From NCBI RefSeq assembly GCF_041929205.1, contig NZ_JBHFNT010000215.1: a stretch of DNA of 64,000 nucleotides, one strand, 5' to 3'. The notes below the pieces were generated by a model. That model was not told the DNA's origin. It saw only the letters and a list, made by a program, of their open reading frames with translations, and searched no databases. The DNA comes from Floridanema evergladense. GTDB taxonomy: Bacteria; Cyanobacteriota; Cyanobacteriia; Cyanobacteriales; Aerosakkonemataceae. Below are positions 49,535-58,986 of the stretch, one piece after another (the first letter of the stretch is position 1; each line of letters begins with the position of its first letter). The translations under genes and the position numbers were made by a program.

Positions 49535-50410
49535 ATGAAAAAACTTTTAGTTACTGGTGCTAGTGGGTTTTTGGGATGGAACCTTTGTCAACTTGCTCAA
49601 CAAGAATGGGAAGTTTACGGCACTTACTTTAGCAAACCTATAGAAATGCTGAATGTAAATTTAATTAAAGTTGATTTACGAAATTTTGAGCAACTCAAAA
49701 ACCTATTTCAGCAAATTCAACCAACAGCAGTTATTCACACCGCTGCACAATCTAATCCCAACTTTTGCCAAACTCACCCGGAAGAATCCGCAATAATAAA
49801 TGTTACAACTTCTAGCAATATTGCAGGTTTATGTGCTGATTATTCCATCGCCTGCGCCTTCACTTCCACCGACTTAGTTTTTGATGGGTTAAATCCCCCT
49901 TACCAAGAAACAGATTCAGTTTCTCCAGTTAACATTTACGGCGAGCAAAAAGTCTTAGCTGAACAAGAAATGCTAACTAGATATCCCCAAACAGCAGTTT
50001 GTCGAATGCCATTAATGTTTGGCATTCCATCACCACAAGCAACCAGTTTTATTCAACCATTTATCAAGACGCTTAGAGAAGGAAAAGGTTTAAGTTTATT
50101 CACCGATGAATTTAGAACACCCGTTAGCGGAAAAACTGCTGCTAAAGGACTTTTATTAGCATTAGAAAAAGTTAACGGAGTCATTCATTTAGGTGGAAAA
50201 GAACGAATATCCCGTTATGAATTTGGTAAATTAATGGCAGAAATCTTGGAACTTCCCCAAGATAAACTAACAGCTTGTTTACAAAAAGATGTGCCAATGG
50301 CAGCACCTAGATCTAAAGATGTTTCGTTAAATAGTGACAAAGCTTTTGCTTTAGGATATCAACCTTTGAGTTTACGAGAAGAGTTAGAAGCTTTAAGAGG
50401 AAAAATTTAG
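49535..50410 (+). CDS. RmlD-like NAD(P)-dependent sugar reductase/epimerase
   Basis: A 291-residue extended SDR protein of the dTDP-4-dehydrorhamnose reductase (RmlD) type. The nucleotide-binding motif is KKLLVTGASGFLGWNL, followed by VIHTAAQSNPNFCQTHPE, the catalytic Ser/Thr region CAFTSTDLVFDGLNPPYQET, and the YGEQK catalytic Tyr-Lys block (SPVNIYGEQKVLAEQ). Substrate-binding wording DEFRTPVSGKTAAKGLL agrees with RmlD. The frame opens at 49514, but AGGTGG sits correctly for the ATG at 49535. It is the first gene of a run of sugar-modification genes up to 55130, interrupted by a reverse-strand esterase. No rmlA, rmlB or rmlC is present here. Confidence 0.84.
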   Translation: MKKLLVTGASGFLGWNLCQLAQQEWEVYGTYFSKPIEMLNVNLIKVDLRNFEQLKNLFQQIQPTAVIHTAAQSNPNFCQTHPEESAIINVTTSSNIAGLCADYSIACAFTSTDLVFDGLNPPYQETDSVSPVNIYGEQKVLAEQEMLTRYPQTAVCRMPLMFGIPSPQATSFIQPFIKTLREGKGLSLFTDEFRTPVSGKTAAKGLLLALEKVNGVIHLGGKERISRYEFGKLMAEILELPQDKLTACLQKDVPMAAPRSKDVSLNSDKAFALGYQPLSLREELEALRGKI

Positions 50411-50411
50411 T

Positions 50412-51017
50412 TTAGCTATTTAACCAACTTTGCCAAGCATCCCATTTCTGCACCAAATTAGCATACTCCGAATAACCTGCTGCTTTGGGATGGTAACTAT
50501 CATTTGCTGCTACTTCTTTCAGCCAAACTTCTGATTTTTGCAGAGGTGTGAAAACATCTAGATACGGCACATTTAGCTGTTCGCAAATAACAGCTAATTC
50601 TTGAGATAAAGCTTCAATTCTGCTGTTTTGTTCAACTTCTGTAATAGGAGGCGGACTTACCATTAATATAGAAAATGAGGTTTTGGCAATAGACAAGATT
50701 TGCTGAGTATTTTCTAGAGTTTTAGTCAATTCAACGCGAGGTTTGCCATCTTCAATTGTGGTATCATTTACACCAAAAGAGAAGACGATTCTACGATCGC
50801 AATTCTCCGGCAACCTCCGCGAAACTTCTGCCAACCAACGTGCCGCAATATCAGCACTAGTTTCCCTTCTAATTCCCAAATTATAGTAAGTAACATCATG
50901 ACCTAGTTCGATCGCTGCACTGCAAATTCTTCCCGTCCAACCTAGACATTCAGAATCACCAGTACCATTAACGAACGAGTCACCAACAAAGCAAATTCGG
51001 ACATTAGATAAAGCCAT
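50412..51017 (-). CDS. SGNH/GDSL-type esterase/lipase
   Basis: A 201-residue SGNH hydrolase. Block I with the nucleophilic serine is ICFVGDSFVNGTGDSECLGW, block II glycine in NLGIRRETSADIAARW, block III FSFGVNDTTIEDG (Asn), and block V DSYHPKAAGYSEYA (Asp-x-x-His). There is no signal peptide, so it is probably cytosolic. The substrate is unknown; SGNH enzymes often deacetylate sugars or release acyl groups. The frame opens at 51047, but MALSNVRICFVGDS at 51017 is the natural start. It ends two bases from the convergent RmlD-like gene. Confidence 0.9.
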   Translation of the reverse strand: MALSNVRICFVGDSFVNGTGDSECLGWTGRICSAAIELGHDVTYYNLGIRRETSADIAARWLAEVSRRLPENCDRRIVFSFGVNDTTIEDGKPRVELTKTLENTQQILSIAKTSFSILMVSPPPITEVEQNSRIEALSQELAVICEQLNVPYLDVFTPLQKSEVWLKEVAANDSYHPKAAGYSEYANLVQKWDAWQSWLNS

Positions 51018-51356
51018 TGTTTCTTTAAAGGTAAATATACTGAACACTTACAAATTATTCAAATTATTATAAGTATTACTACGGTCACAGTAGTTGCAGG
51101 TGTACCGTTTTGTCTGTATAAGCCATGACTTTAGTTCCAGGAACGACTATCAAAAACCCGATAATTAAATTCTTTGTTAATTCTGAAATTTTTACTTGAT
51201 AATTTCGCCTCGATTTGGCATATTAAAGGGAGTATCTTTAGTTCCCCAGTCTTTGATTCTCTCATATTAATCTATAGGTGCTTTTTTTTTGCTCTGATTT
51301 CAGTACCATTCGCCCATATTTCTGTTCTTAAACATTCTTAAATTTAGAGGTAATTA
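51018..51356. other. Intergenic promoter region between esterase and cupin genes
   Basis: AT-rich DNA shared by two divergent genes. A run of eight T occurs at about 51282, and AGAGGT before 51357 is a ribosome site for the cupin gene. An imperfect inverted repeat (TACTACGGTCACAGTAGT) lies near 51076. No repeat family or small gene was found. Confidence 0.45.
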
Positions 51357-51821
51357 ATGAATACATCTTCCCAACAGCTGGTGGAGGAAATCACCCATAA
51401 CGATCGGTTGCTGGCGATCGTTATTTCTGCAAAGTTTAATCAGCCTGGAATTCACTTTTTCACCCCCAATACCTTTTCTCAACAACTAGCTTATATCAAC
51501 CATCCCACAGGCAAAATTATTCAGCCCCATATCCACAACCCAGTTTCTCGGATTGTATTTTACACCCAAGAAGTTTTATTAATTAAAAAAGGACGATTAC
51601 GGGTTGACTTTTACAGCGAACAGCAAGAATATTTAGAAAGCCGACTTCTAGAAGCAGGAGATGTCATTCTACTAATAGCTGGCGGTCATGGCTTTGAAGT
51701 AGTAGAAGAAGTAGAAATAATTGAGATCAAACAAGGGCCTTATGTCGGAGAAGAAGACAAAACCCGCTTCCCAGGCATCACGCAACAAAAAAATGAAACG
51801 TTATCACTTATCAGTAATTAG
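51357..51821 (+). CDS. Cupin-fold protein of a sugar-modification cluster
   Basis: A 154-residue single-domain cupin. The metal-binding cupin block 1 is visible as KIIQPHIHNPVSR (H-x-H), followed by the barrel LIKKGRLRVDFYSEQQEYLE and block 2 region EAGDVILLIAGGHGFEVVEE. The RGxHAHK motif of sugar 3,4-ketoisomerases (FdtA/WxcM) is missing, so an isomerase role is not supported. Similar small cupins are frequent next to DegT-type aminotransferases in surface polysaccharide loci, which is the context here. AGAGGT precedes the ATG at 51357. The next gene follows after 129 bp. Confidence 0.72.
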   Translation: MNTSSQQLVEEITHNDRLLAIVISAKFNQPGIHFFTPNTFSQQLAYINHPTGKIIQPHIHNPVSRIVFYTQEVLLIKKGRLRVDFYSEQQEYLESRLLEAGDVILLIAGGHGFEVVEEVEIIEIKQGPYVGEEDKTRFPGITQQKNETLSLISN

Positions 51822-51950
51822 ATTTTCTGTTGATTTGGTTTCTCGATCGACAACTGCTGACTGATAACTGGTTTAAAAACCCCACATTAGGCTGCGATAA
51901 CTGATAACTGTTGACTGATAATTTACTTATGTTTAGGAGGAATTTACCAA

Positions 51951-53069
51951 ATGAACGAGTCAATCCCCGTTAATCAGCCGCTCTTAGATGGTAAAGAACG
52001 ACAATATCTCAACGAGTGCATTGATGGGGGTTGGATTTCTTCCGAAGGGCCATTTGTTAAGCGATTTGAAGAAGAATTTGCTGCCCGTCTCGGCAGAAAA
52101 CACGGCATCGCTGTCTGCAATGGTTCCGCTGCTTTAGATGCGGCAGTAGCAGCTTTACAAATTGGCGCAGGCGATGAAGTAATTTTGCCAACTTTTACCA
52201 TTATTTCCTGTGGCGCGGCAATTGTGCGATCGGGCGCTGTGCCAGTTTTAGTAGATAGCGATTCCCAAACTTGGAATATGGACGTGGCGCAAATAGAAGC
52301 CAAAATCACGTCCAAAACTAAAGCTATTATGGTTGTTCATATTTACGGTTTACCTGCTGATCTGACACCCATATTAGCTCTGGCAAAAAAGTATAATTTA
52401 AAAATTATTGAAGACGCTGCCGAAATGCACGGTCAAACTTATAAAAATCAAGCTTGCGGCAGTTTCGGTGATATCAGTACCTTTAGCTTTTACCCCAACA
52501 AACACATCACCACTGGTGAAGGCGGAATGCTCCTCACCGATGACGACGAATTAGCAGAAAGGTGCCGTTCTTTGCGTAACTTATGCTTCCAACCCCAAAA
52601 GCGTTTTGTCCATGAAGAATTGGGTTGGAACTTCCGCATGAGCAACCTGCAAGCAGCTTTAGGTTTGGCACAATTAGAAAGATTAGATGAATTTGTTATC
52701 CGCAAACGTCGAATGGGAAATCTCTACACCAAATTGTTAGCAGATGTTCCCGGTTTACAATTACCTGTTACCCATACAGATTATGCTGAAAATATTTACT
52801 GGGTTTATGGTATAGTTCTTAAAGAAGAAGTGTCCTTTGATGCTTCCGAAATGATGCGGCGCTTGGGGAAATATAAAATTGGCACTCGACCCTTTTTCTG
52901 GAATATGCACCAACAACCAGTATTCCAAAAAATGGAATTGTTTGCGGGAGAAAGTTATCCGGTGGCAGAAAATTTGGCGCGTCGCGGATTTTATGTTCCT
53001 AGCGGTATGGCTTTGACAGAAGAGCAAATTCAAACAGTAGTAGATGTGTTGAAAAAAGTCTTAGAGTGA
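51951..53069 (+). CDS. DegT/DnrJ/EryC1/StrS-family sugar aminotransferase
   Basis: A 372-residue PLP enzyme that transaminates nucleotide-linked keto-sugars. The PLP lysine is in TFSFYPNKHITTGEGGML. Other family blocks are GWISSEGPFVKRFEEEFA, IAVCNGSAALDAAVAAL, DEVILPTFTIISCGAAI, IEDAAEMHGQTYKNQACG and the C-terminal TRPFFWNMHQQPVFQ. A strong AGGAGG site precedes the ATG at 51951. Together with the cupin, methyltransferase and glycosyltransferase it suggests synthesis and transfer of an amino or N-methylated sugar. The exact sugar is not determinable. Confidence 0.92.
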   Translation: MNESIPVNQPLLDGKERQYLNECIDGGWISSEGPFVKRFEEEFAARLGRKHGIAVCNGSAALDAAVAALQIGAGDEVILPTFTIISCGAAIVRSGAVPVLVDSDSQTWNMDVAQIEAKITSKTKAIMVVHIYGLPADLTPILALAKKYNLKIIEDAAEMHGQTYKNQACGSFGDISTFSFYPNKHITTGEGGMLLTDDDELAERCRSLRNLCFQPQKRFVHEELGWNFRMSNLQAALGLAQLERLDEFVIRKRRMGNLYTKLLADVPGLQLPVTHTDYAENIYWVYGIVLKEEVSFDASEMMRRLGKYKIGTRPFFWNMHQQPVFQKMELFAGESYPVAENLARRGFYVPSGMALTEEQIQTVVDVLKKVLE

Positions 53070-53114
53070 GCTACATGATTGCGGTCAGTTTATATTTTAA
53101 GTTAGTGGATTAAT

Positions 53115-53888
53115 ATGCCAGTTTTTGCCAATTACGCTCGCTATTACAACTTACTTTACCAAGATAAAGACTACGCTGGTGAAGTGCAGTTTATCCATAA
53201 GTTGCTGCAAAACTTTGCACCTGATACCCAATCTATCTTAGAACTAGGTTGCGGAACGGGAAGACACGCTGCACTTTTGGCGGAATTAGGTTATGAGGTG
53301 TATGGCGTAGACTTTAGCGCTGATATGCTAGAGCAAGCAGAAAAAAGCTTGGTGAATTTAGATCCCGCTGTAGCGTCAAAGCTTAAATTTGCCCGTGCGG
53401 ATATGCGTACTGTGCGGCTCGATCGCCAATTTGATGCCATAATCTCATTGTTCCACGTAATCAGCTACCAGACAACCAACCAAGATTTACAAGCCGCCTT
53501 CGCAACTGCAAAAGCGCATCTGAAGCCTGGAGGAGTGCTAATTTTTGATTGCTGGTATGGGCCTGCTGTGTTGAGCGATCGACCCACCGTGCGAGTTAAG
53601 CGCTTGGAAGATGAAGAAATATTGGTTACTCGCATAGCTGAACCAGTCATGTATCCTAATAATAATTTAGTGGATGTTAAATATCAAGTATTTATCAAAA
53701 ATAAATCTAATGGTACAGTAGAAGAACTCCAAGAAATTCATAAAATGCGCTATTTATTCAAACCAGAAATAGAGGTTTTATTATCCCAAAACCAAATAGA
53801 GTTACTTGCTTTTAAAGAATGGCTCACAGATAAAGATCCAGGCTTTGAGACTTGGGGGGTTTACTTTATAGGCAAAAGCATAAGTTGA
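53115..53888 (+). CDS. Class I SAM-dependent methyltransferase
   Basis: A 257-residue methyltransferase. Motif I is SILELGCGTGRHAALLAELG, motif post-I EVYGVDFSADMLEQA, and acidic motif ADMRTVRLDRQFDAIISLFH, with motif LKPGGVLIFDCWYGP further on. The DCWYGPAVLS stretch and long C-terminal strand region recall sugar N- and O-methyltransferases next to DegT genes (for example TylM1/DesVI-like N,N-dimethyltransferases). A role in methylating the amino sugar made by the upstream aminotransferase is inferred from both resemblance and position. It lies 45 bp after the aminotransferase gene. Confidence 0.86.
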   Translation: MPVFANYARYYNLLYQDKDYAGEVQFIHKLLQNFAPDTQSILELGCGTGRHAALLAELGYEVYGVDFSADMLEQAEKSLVNLDPAVASKLKFARADMRTVRLDRQFDAIISLFHVISYQTTNQDLQAAFATAKAHLKPGGVLIFDCWYGPAVLSDRPTVRVKRLEDEEILVTRIAEPVMYPNNNLVDVKYQVFIKNKSNGTVEELQEIHKMRYLFKPEIEVLLSQNQIELLAFKEWLTDKDPGFETWGVYFIGKSIS

Positions 53889-53927
53889 ATAAATTCAGGT
53901 TAACCTTAATTAAGGCTAAATCAAAAC

Positions 53928-55130
53928 ATGAACAAATCCTGCTCTATTTTCTTTTATGAAGGCTATGTTGGTATTGCTCCTACTGTAATTAATGCCACCA
54001 AACTCTTAGTTCGGAATGGATACTCAGTAAACATCTACGGCAGAGATAATAAATACGCTGAACCGGGAGAAATGGGGGAAAAAGTAAGAATATTTTACTT
54101 TCGCGAATTCTCAAATAAATTTGAACTTCTCAGTTACATGGGCTTGAAAAAAGATTCATCTGGATTCAAATTCATTATATATGCTATTCAATGTTTAATT
54201 CAGGTTTTAAAAAATAGTCGAGCTTCAGAACAAAAAAAACAGATTAATATAGGTATTGATGTTTATGGATCGATCGCCGCTTTACTCAGCTTTTACTTAT
54301 TCAAGCAGAAATTTTTATTCCTTTCTCTCGAATTAAGAGAACTCAACAAATTTAGTTCAATTATTGGCAGCCTCGCTAAACTAGCTTATAAAAAATCCGC
54401 AGCAGCGATCGTTCAAGATGAAGATAGATTTGCCACCCTTTGCGAACAATATGAATATCGACATCCAAAAGTTTTTTATTTGCCAAACTCTCCTCTCAAC
54501 GAACCCAATAGTTTCACAGATGAAAATAGCGCCAACTACTTTAGAGAAAAGTTTAATTTAAGTCAAGAGAGATTTCCCTATATTATTTTACAAGCAGGCA
54601 CGATCGACGAAATTTTCTTATCCAAACCAATCGCAGAAGCATTTGCATCGATCGATAATGGATGCGCTTTGATTTTTCACGAACCATTCCCAAAACCCTT
54701 AACCCATCCATATATTAAATCTATCCAAAGCGTTAATTCAAAAAACTTGTTCATTTCAACCGATCCCGTCCCATATCAAGAAGTAGATAAAATCTATGCT
54801 TCAGCAACCATCTGTCTAGCTTTATATCAAGCTTGTGACGATAATTGTAGTAAGATTGCAATGGCTTCTGGGAAATTAGCCCATTCTTTAAAAATGGGGA
54901 AACCAGTAATAGTAAATGACTTGCCATCATTACGGGAATTAACCGAGAAATATCAATTTGGATTTATCATTAAAGAACCATTCGATCCAGAAGAAATAAA
55001 AATGGCGATCGAAGCAATTGTCAACGATTACGAAATGTACAGTCGGAATGCCAAATTATGCTTTGAGGCAGAATTTGATTTTGAGAAAAAGATGGAACCT
55101 ATTTTAGAATTTATGGAAAATGTCGAGTAA
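53928..55130 (+). CDS. Glycosyltransferase (GT4-like, GT-B fold)
   Basis: A 400-residue GT-B glycosyltransferase. The N-terminal domain begins SCSIFFYEGYVGIAPTVINA with NIYGRDNKYAEPGE, and the C-terminal domain carries ILQAGTIDEIFLSKPIAEAF, VPYQEVDKIYASATICLALY and the ribose-binding glutamate region MASGKLAHSLKMGKPVIVND, with LPSLRELTEKYQFGFIIKEP. It would transfer a sugar in the cytosol to a lipid or glycan acceptor. It ends the co-oriented group starting at 51357; low GC and AT-rich codons in this gene are slightly more pronounced than in neighbours. A TTGATA-TTTGG-TATCAA hairpin lies between it and the convergent polA. Confidence 0.82.
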   Translation: MNKSCSIFFYEGYVGIAPTVINATKLLVRNGYSVNIYGRDNKYAEPGEMGEKVRIFYFREFSNKFELLSYMGLKKDSSGFKFIIYAIQCLIQVLKNSRASEQKKQINIGIDVYGSIAALLSFYLFKQKFLFLSLELRELNKFSSIIGSLAKLAYKKSAAAIVQDEDRFATLCEQYEYRHPKVFYLPNSPLNEPNSFTDENSANYFREKFNLSQERFPYIILQAGTIDEIFLSKPIAEAFASIDNGCALIFHEPFPKPLTHPYIKSIQSVNSKNLFISTDPVPYQEVDKIYASATICLALYQACDDNCSKIAMASGKLAHSLKMGKPVIVNDLPSLRELTEKYQFGFIIKEPFDPEEIKMAIEAIVNDYEMYSRNAKLCFEAEFDFEKKMEPILEFMENVE

Positions 55131-55179
55131 CAGATTAAGTTGATATTTGGTATCAAATCTCGAATCGAATCACTCACTC

Positions 55180-58107
55180 CTACTTCGCCTCCATCCAATT
55201 TTCTCCCACATGAACATCAACCACCAAAGGAACACTTAAAGGTAGTGCATTTTCCATCGTTTCCTTAATTTTTGGTTCCAACTCTTCCCATTCAGAACGA
55301 GGAACTTCAAACACTAATTCATCATGCACTTGTAACAACAAACGCGCCTGATAATTGCGGAGAACTTCATGCAATTTTACCATTGCAATTTTAATAATGT
55401 CAGCACTAGAACCTTGAATTGGCGCATTCGCAGCCGCACGCAAAAGTTGTGCGTCATTTTGTCCGATATTTTTCAATTTTGTTAAATCAACTTCATCCGG
55501 GTTACTACCTTTAAAAGCGCGTAAACTTCCACCTTCAAAGTTAAAATAACGCCGACGACCTTTAATTGTTTCTACATAACCTTTGGCGATCGCTTCCCGT
55601 TTCATCCTTTCCAAATAATCGAACACTTTAGCATAGCGAGTATTGAATTTTTCGATAAAATCACTTGCGATCGCCTTTTTAATTCCAGTAGAACGGGAAA
55701 ATCTCATTGCACCCATGCCATAAATTACCCCAAAGTTAATTGTTTTCGCTATCCGGCGTTCATCAGGGGTAATATCTTCTTTTTCAAACACAATTTTAGC
55801 TGTAACTGTGTGAATATCTTGATTATTTTGGTAAGCTTCTACTAACACAGGTTCTTGGCTTAAATGCGCCAAAATTCTTAACTCAATTTGTGAATAGTCA
55901 GCCGATACCAATAACCAACCTGATTCCGGCAAAAATGCCTTGCGAATTTGTCTGCTAAACTCGGTACGAATGGGAATATTTTGCAAGTTTGGATTAGAAG
56001 AAGAAAGCCTTCCTGTTGTCGTAGCAGTTTGGTTAAAATCAGTATGTACTCGCTGATTTTTATCCATCAATTGTGGTAAAGCATCTACATAAGTAGATTT
56101 CAATTTAGATAAAGTGCGAGATTCTAAAATCGCATCAACAACGGGGTGATCTCCCTGCAATTTTTCCAAGGTTGCTGCATCGGTAGAATAACCAGAGGCA
56201 ATTTTCCGCGATTTCTTTTTATCTAAGTTCAATTTTTCAAACAATAACTGACTTAACTGTTTCGGTGAACCTAAATTAAATTTCTCTCCCGCAGCTTCAT
56301 AAGCTTTTTCTTCAATTGCTTTCAAATCCTGTGCCAACTTTTGGGACAATTCTTTTAGATACGCTGCATCAACCTTTATTCCCACTGCTTCCATTTCTGC
56401 TAAAACTGCTTCCAAAGGTAATTCTATTTCTCGCAGCAAACTTTCGAGTTGAGGAACAGGTTTTAGTTCTTCTTGCAGTTTTCCAACTAACTGAAATGTG
56501 GCGTAAACTTGCATTCCGCAATAATCAGCAATTACCGGAATATCTACATCACCGATCGTTTTACCTTTAGGAACTACACTCTCATAACTTTTAATGGTGA
56601 ATCCCAAATATCTTTGCGTCAAATCGCTGAGATTATGACTATTTTCAGGATTCAAAACATAACTAGCTAACATTGGATCGAAGACAACGCCAGCGAGATT
56701 GATTCCTTGACAGCGGAAGACTAAGCGATCGAATTTCGCATTCTGAAAAACTTTCGGATATTTGTTGCTTTCCAGAATCGGACGTAAAGCTTCTAAAACT
56801 GCTTCTTTCTCTAAATTTTCCCCTGATGTGTGATTGATGGGAATATAAGCAACTTCATTGGAATTAGTTCCCCAACAACAACCAATTCCGACTAATTCAG
56901 CACACAAAGGATCTAAATCACTAGTTTCAGTATCCCAAGCAACTGTGAGTTTGATACAGGTTTTTAACTGTTTGACTAATGCAGTGAGTTTGGCTGGAGT
57001 ATCAACAATTTGAATTGTAACTGGTGAAATAGATTGTTTTTGTGCAGCTAAGGTTTCTTCATAAGTGAAAAAGTCTAATTCTGCTGATTCGTCGGGAAGT
57101 TCTACCTCATTAATGGGTAAAGTTTCCGTAACTGATTCTGGTTTTTCTTCCTCAACTTCACCGCCAAAAGCTTGCTGTAGCTGTTTGATTTTGCCTAAGT
57201 AAGATTTAAACTCTAATTTTTCTAAAAGCGGTTCTAAAACTGAAGTGTCAAACCCTTTAAGTTGACAATCTTCTAATTTGATTTCTAAAGGAACATCGAC
57301 AACTATTTTAGCTAAATGTTGAGAGTGATAAGCAGCATCTTTACCAGTTTCTAGTTTAGTTTTGTTTGCACCTTTTATTTGCTCTAAATTGGCATAAATA
57401 TTCTCTAAAGAACCGTATTCAGAAAGTAATTTTACTGCTGTTTTATCACCAATACCTTTGATACCGGGAATGTTATCAGAAGCATCGCCACATAAAGCTT
57501 TGTAATCTACTACTTGTTCTGGCAAAATTCCCATTTTTTCTTTGACTGCTTCTGGATCGAATTCTGTTAGTCCGGTAGTGCTTCCTCGCTGTAAGAAATT
57601 ATTGCCTAAATAGAGAACGCTAATGCCTTTTTTGGGGTCAACTAATTGGAATAAATCGCGATCGCCAGTCAAAATCTTTACCCGATACCCTGCTGCACTC
57701 GCCTTTTCCGCTAAAGTTCCTAAAACATCATCCGCTTCATATCCTGGTGCAGTGACAATTGGCAAATTAAAAGCGTCTAATAATTCGTGGAGATTCTTTA
57801 AATCGGTGATAAAATCTTCTGGTGTTTCAGCGCGATCGGCTTTGTAAGTGTCATCTGCCTCATGGCGGAAAGTTGGTAAACCTAAGTCAAATGCGATCGC
57901 CATACTTTGCGGTTTTTGTGACTCAATCACCGCCAAAAGTGACTTCAGAAAACCGAAACAAGCACTCGTCGGAATACCACTTTTGGTTTTTAAACCGCTA
58001 TCTCTTCCTTTAGCAAAAGCATAAAAAGAACGAAAGGCTAAAGAGTGACCATCTACTAGGACGATCAGGGGTAAATTTTCCGGTTCAGTAGCGTTAGATT
58101 TTGACAT
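55180..58107 (-). CDS. polA: DNA polymerase I
   Basis: A 975-residue PolA with three domains. Residues about 14-310 form the 5'-3' exonuclease (LVDGHSLAFRSFYAF, APGYEADDVLGTLAEKA, CGDASDNIPGIKGIGDKTA). Residues about 365-560 form the 3'-5' exonuclease, with active-site residues kept: VAWDTETSDLDPLCAELVG, FQNAKFDRLVF. The polymerase domain has motif A VSADYSQIELRILAHLSQEP, motif B RRIAKTINFGVIYGMGAM and motif C LLQVHDELVFEVP. All sites look functional. It fills Okazaki gaps and repairs DNA. Start ATG 58107. Confidence 0.97.
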   Translation of the reverse strand: MSKSNATEPENLPLIVLVDGHSLAFRSFYAFAKGRDSGLKTKSGIPTSACFGFLKSLLAVIESQKPQSMAIAFDLGLPTFRHEADDTYKADRAETPEDFITDLKNLHELLDAFNLPIVTAPGYEADDVLGTLAEKASAAGYRVKILTGDRDLFQLVDPKKGISVLYLGNNFLQRGSTTGLTEFDPEAVKEKMGILPEQVVDYKALCGDASDNIPGIKGIGDKTAVKLLSEYGSLENIYANLEQIKGANKTKLETGKDAAYHSQHLAKIVVDVPLEIKLEDCQLKGFDTSVLEPLLEKLEFKSYLGKIKQLQQAFGGEVEEEKPESVTETLPINEVELPDESAELDFFTYEETLAAQKQSISPVTIQIVDTPAKLTALVKQLKTCIKLTVAWDTETSDLDPLCAELVGIGCCWGTNSNEVAYIPINHTSGENLEKEAVLEALRPILESNKYPKVFQNAKFDRLVFRCQGINLAGVVFDPMLASYVLNPENSHNLSDLTQRYLGFTIKSYESVVPKGKTIGDVDIPVIADYCGMQVYATFQLVGKLQEELKPVPQLESLLREIELPLEAVLAEMEAVGIKVDAAYLKELSQKLAQDLKAIEEKAYEAAGEKFNLGSPKQLSQLLFEKLNLDKKKSRKIASGYSTDAATLEKLQGDHPVVDAILESRTLSKLKSTYVDALPQLMDKNQRVHTDFNQTATTTGRLSSSNPNLQNIPIRTEFSRQIRKAFLPESGWLLVSADYSQIELRILAHLSQEPVLVEAYQNNQDIHTVTAKIVFEKEDITPDERRIAKTINFGVIYGMGAMRFSRSTGIKKAIASDFIEKFNTRYAKVFDYLERMKREAIAKGYVETIKGRRRYFNFEGGSLRAFKGSNPDEVDLTKLKNIGQNDAQLLRAAANAPIQGSSADIIKIAMVKLHEVLRNYQARLLLQVHDELVFEVPRSEWEELEPKIKETMENALPLSVPLVVDVHVGENWMEAK

Positions 58108-58171
58108 AATTATTTATTTTAACTCAAGTTGCTAGTTCTGATAATTGAGATTAAAATTAGGTACGTTACTA

Positions 58172-58963
58172 CTAACTAAAATCTAGTGGAACCTCTTCTA
58201 TATTAGCTAAGGCGAGTATTTTTTCTTGATTTATTACTGCTTCTTGTGTTTCCAAACTCCTTTCACATCTCACCCCAAACTGACAAAAATTACAATCTCT
58301 AGAAGTCTCTGCAATTTGAGGAAATTCTTCTCCCATTTTATACTTTTCCAACCAATAATTGAGTTGATTTAATAACCAAATTAAATCTTGTTTGGTTTGT
58401 TCGTGTTTCTCTTTATTGTAAGCGAATCTTAAACTTTTTGGTTCTGGTTTAGATTGGACAAACCAATAAGTCATTGAGATTTCTTCGGGTTTATAATCAC
58501 TCGTTTCTGCCAAAACAAACAGATATAAACGAGTTTGCCAATCTTGTTCTAAAATTTGTCGTTTTTTCGGTTCTGGATAGGTTTTCCAATCTAAAATTTG
58601 GGCTTTTTTATCAGAAGCAATCAGTAAATCGTAAGCTACAGTCAGCAAGCAATCTTGAAAATTTAAACTGCGGAAATGTTCGCTGTCGCGGAAGTTGCCA
58701 TTACTAGGATTAGGAGTTAAAATTTCCGGTGCAGCACTAACTAAAGCAACTACAGAATGCTGCATTTTAGTATCTTCTTTTAACAAAGATTCGATCGGCA
58801 AACCCAATTCCCTCTGCTGCATCAACAAGTGAAAATGACTACCCCAACTTAGCTTTTCTTGCTGATCGGGAGTAGTCACAGAACCAAATTGATCTAAAAA
58901 AGTATGTTGAAACTTTCTTGGACAACTGGAAAGGATATTTAAATGTCTTTGGGATAAGCGCAT
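58172..58963 (-). CDS. PD-(D/E)XK nuclease with a probable Fe-S cysteine set
   Basis: A 263-residue protein of the PD-(D/E)XK nuclease superfamily (PDDEXK_1, related to RecB/AddB/Cas4). The nuclease core is VAYDLLIASDKKAQILDWKT (Asp, then D-x-K), with the downstream QTRLYLFVLAE helix (Q-x-x-x-Y). One cysteine near the N-terminus (ILSSCPRKFQH) and three at the C-terminus (CNFCQFGVRCERS) have the spacing seen in 4Fe-4S-bearing AddB and Cas4 nucleases. No CRISPR repeats or cas genes are in the window, so a repair role is more likely. TTG at 58975 would extend it; ATG 58963 chosen. It is 23 bp after the fibrillin gene. Confidence 0.85.
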   Translation of the reverse strand: MRLSQRHLNILSSCPRKFQHTFLDQFGSVTTPDQQEKLSWGSHFHLLMQQRELGLPIESLLKEDTKMQHSVVALVSAAPEILTPNPSNGNFRDSEHFRSLNFQDCLLTVAYDLLIASDKKAQILDWKTYPEPKKRQILEQDWQTRLYLFVLAETSDYKPEEISMTYWFVQSKPEPKSLRFAYNKEKHEQTKQDLIWLLNQLNYWLEKYKMGEEFPQIAETSRDCNFCQFGVRCERSLETQEAVINQEKILALANIEEVPLDFS

Positions 58964-58986
58964 AAGCAATTCCAAATATTTAATGT

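Noticed and set aside
51357..51821. FdtA/WxcM sugar 3,4-ketoisomerase assignment for the cupin
   Set aside because: The RGxHAHK active-site motif is absent; only the general cupin pattern is visible.
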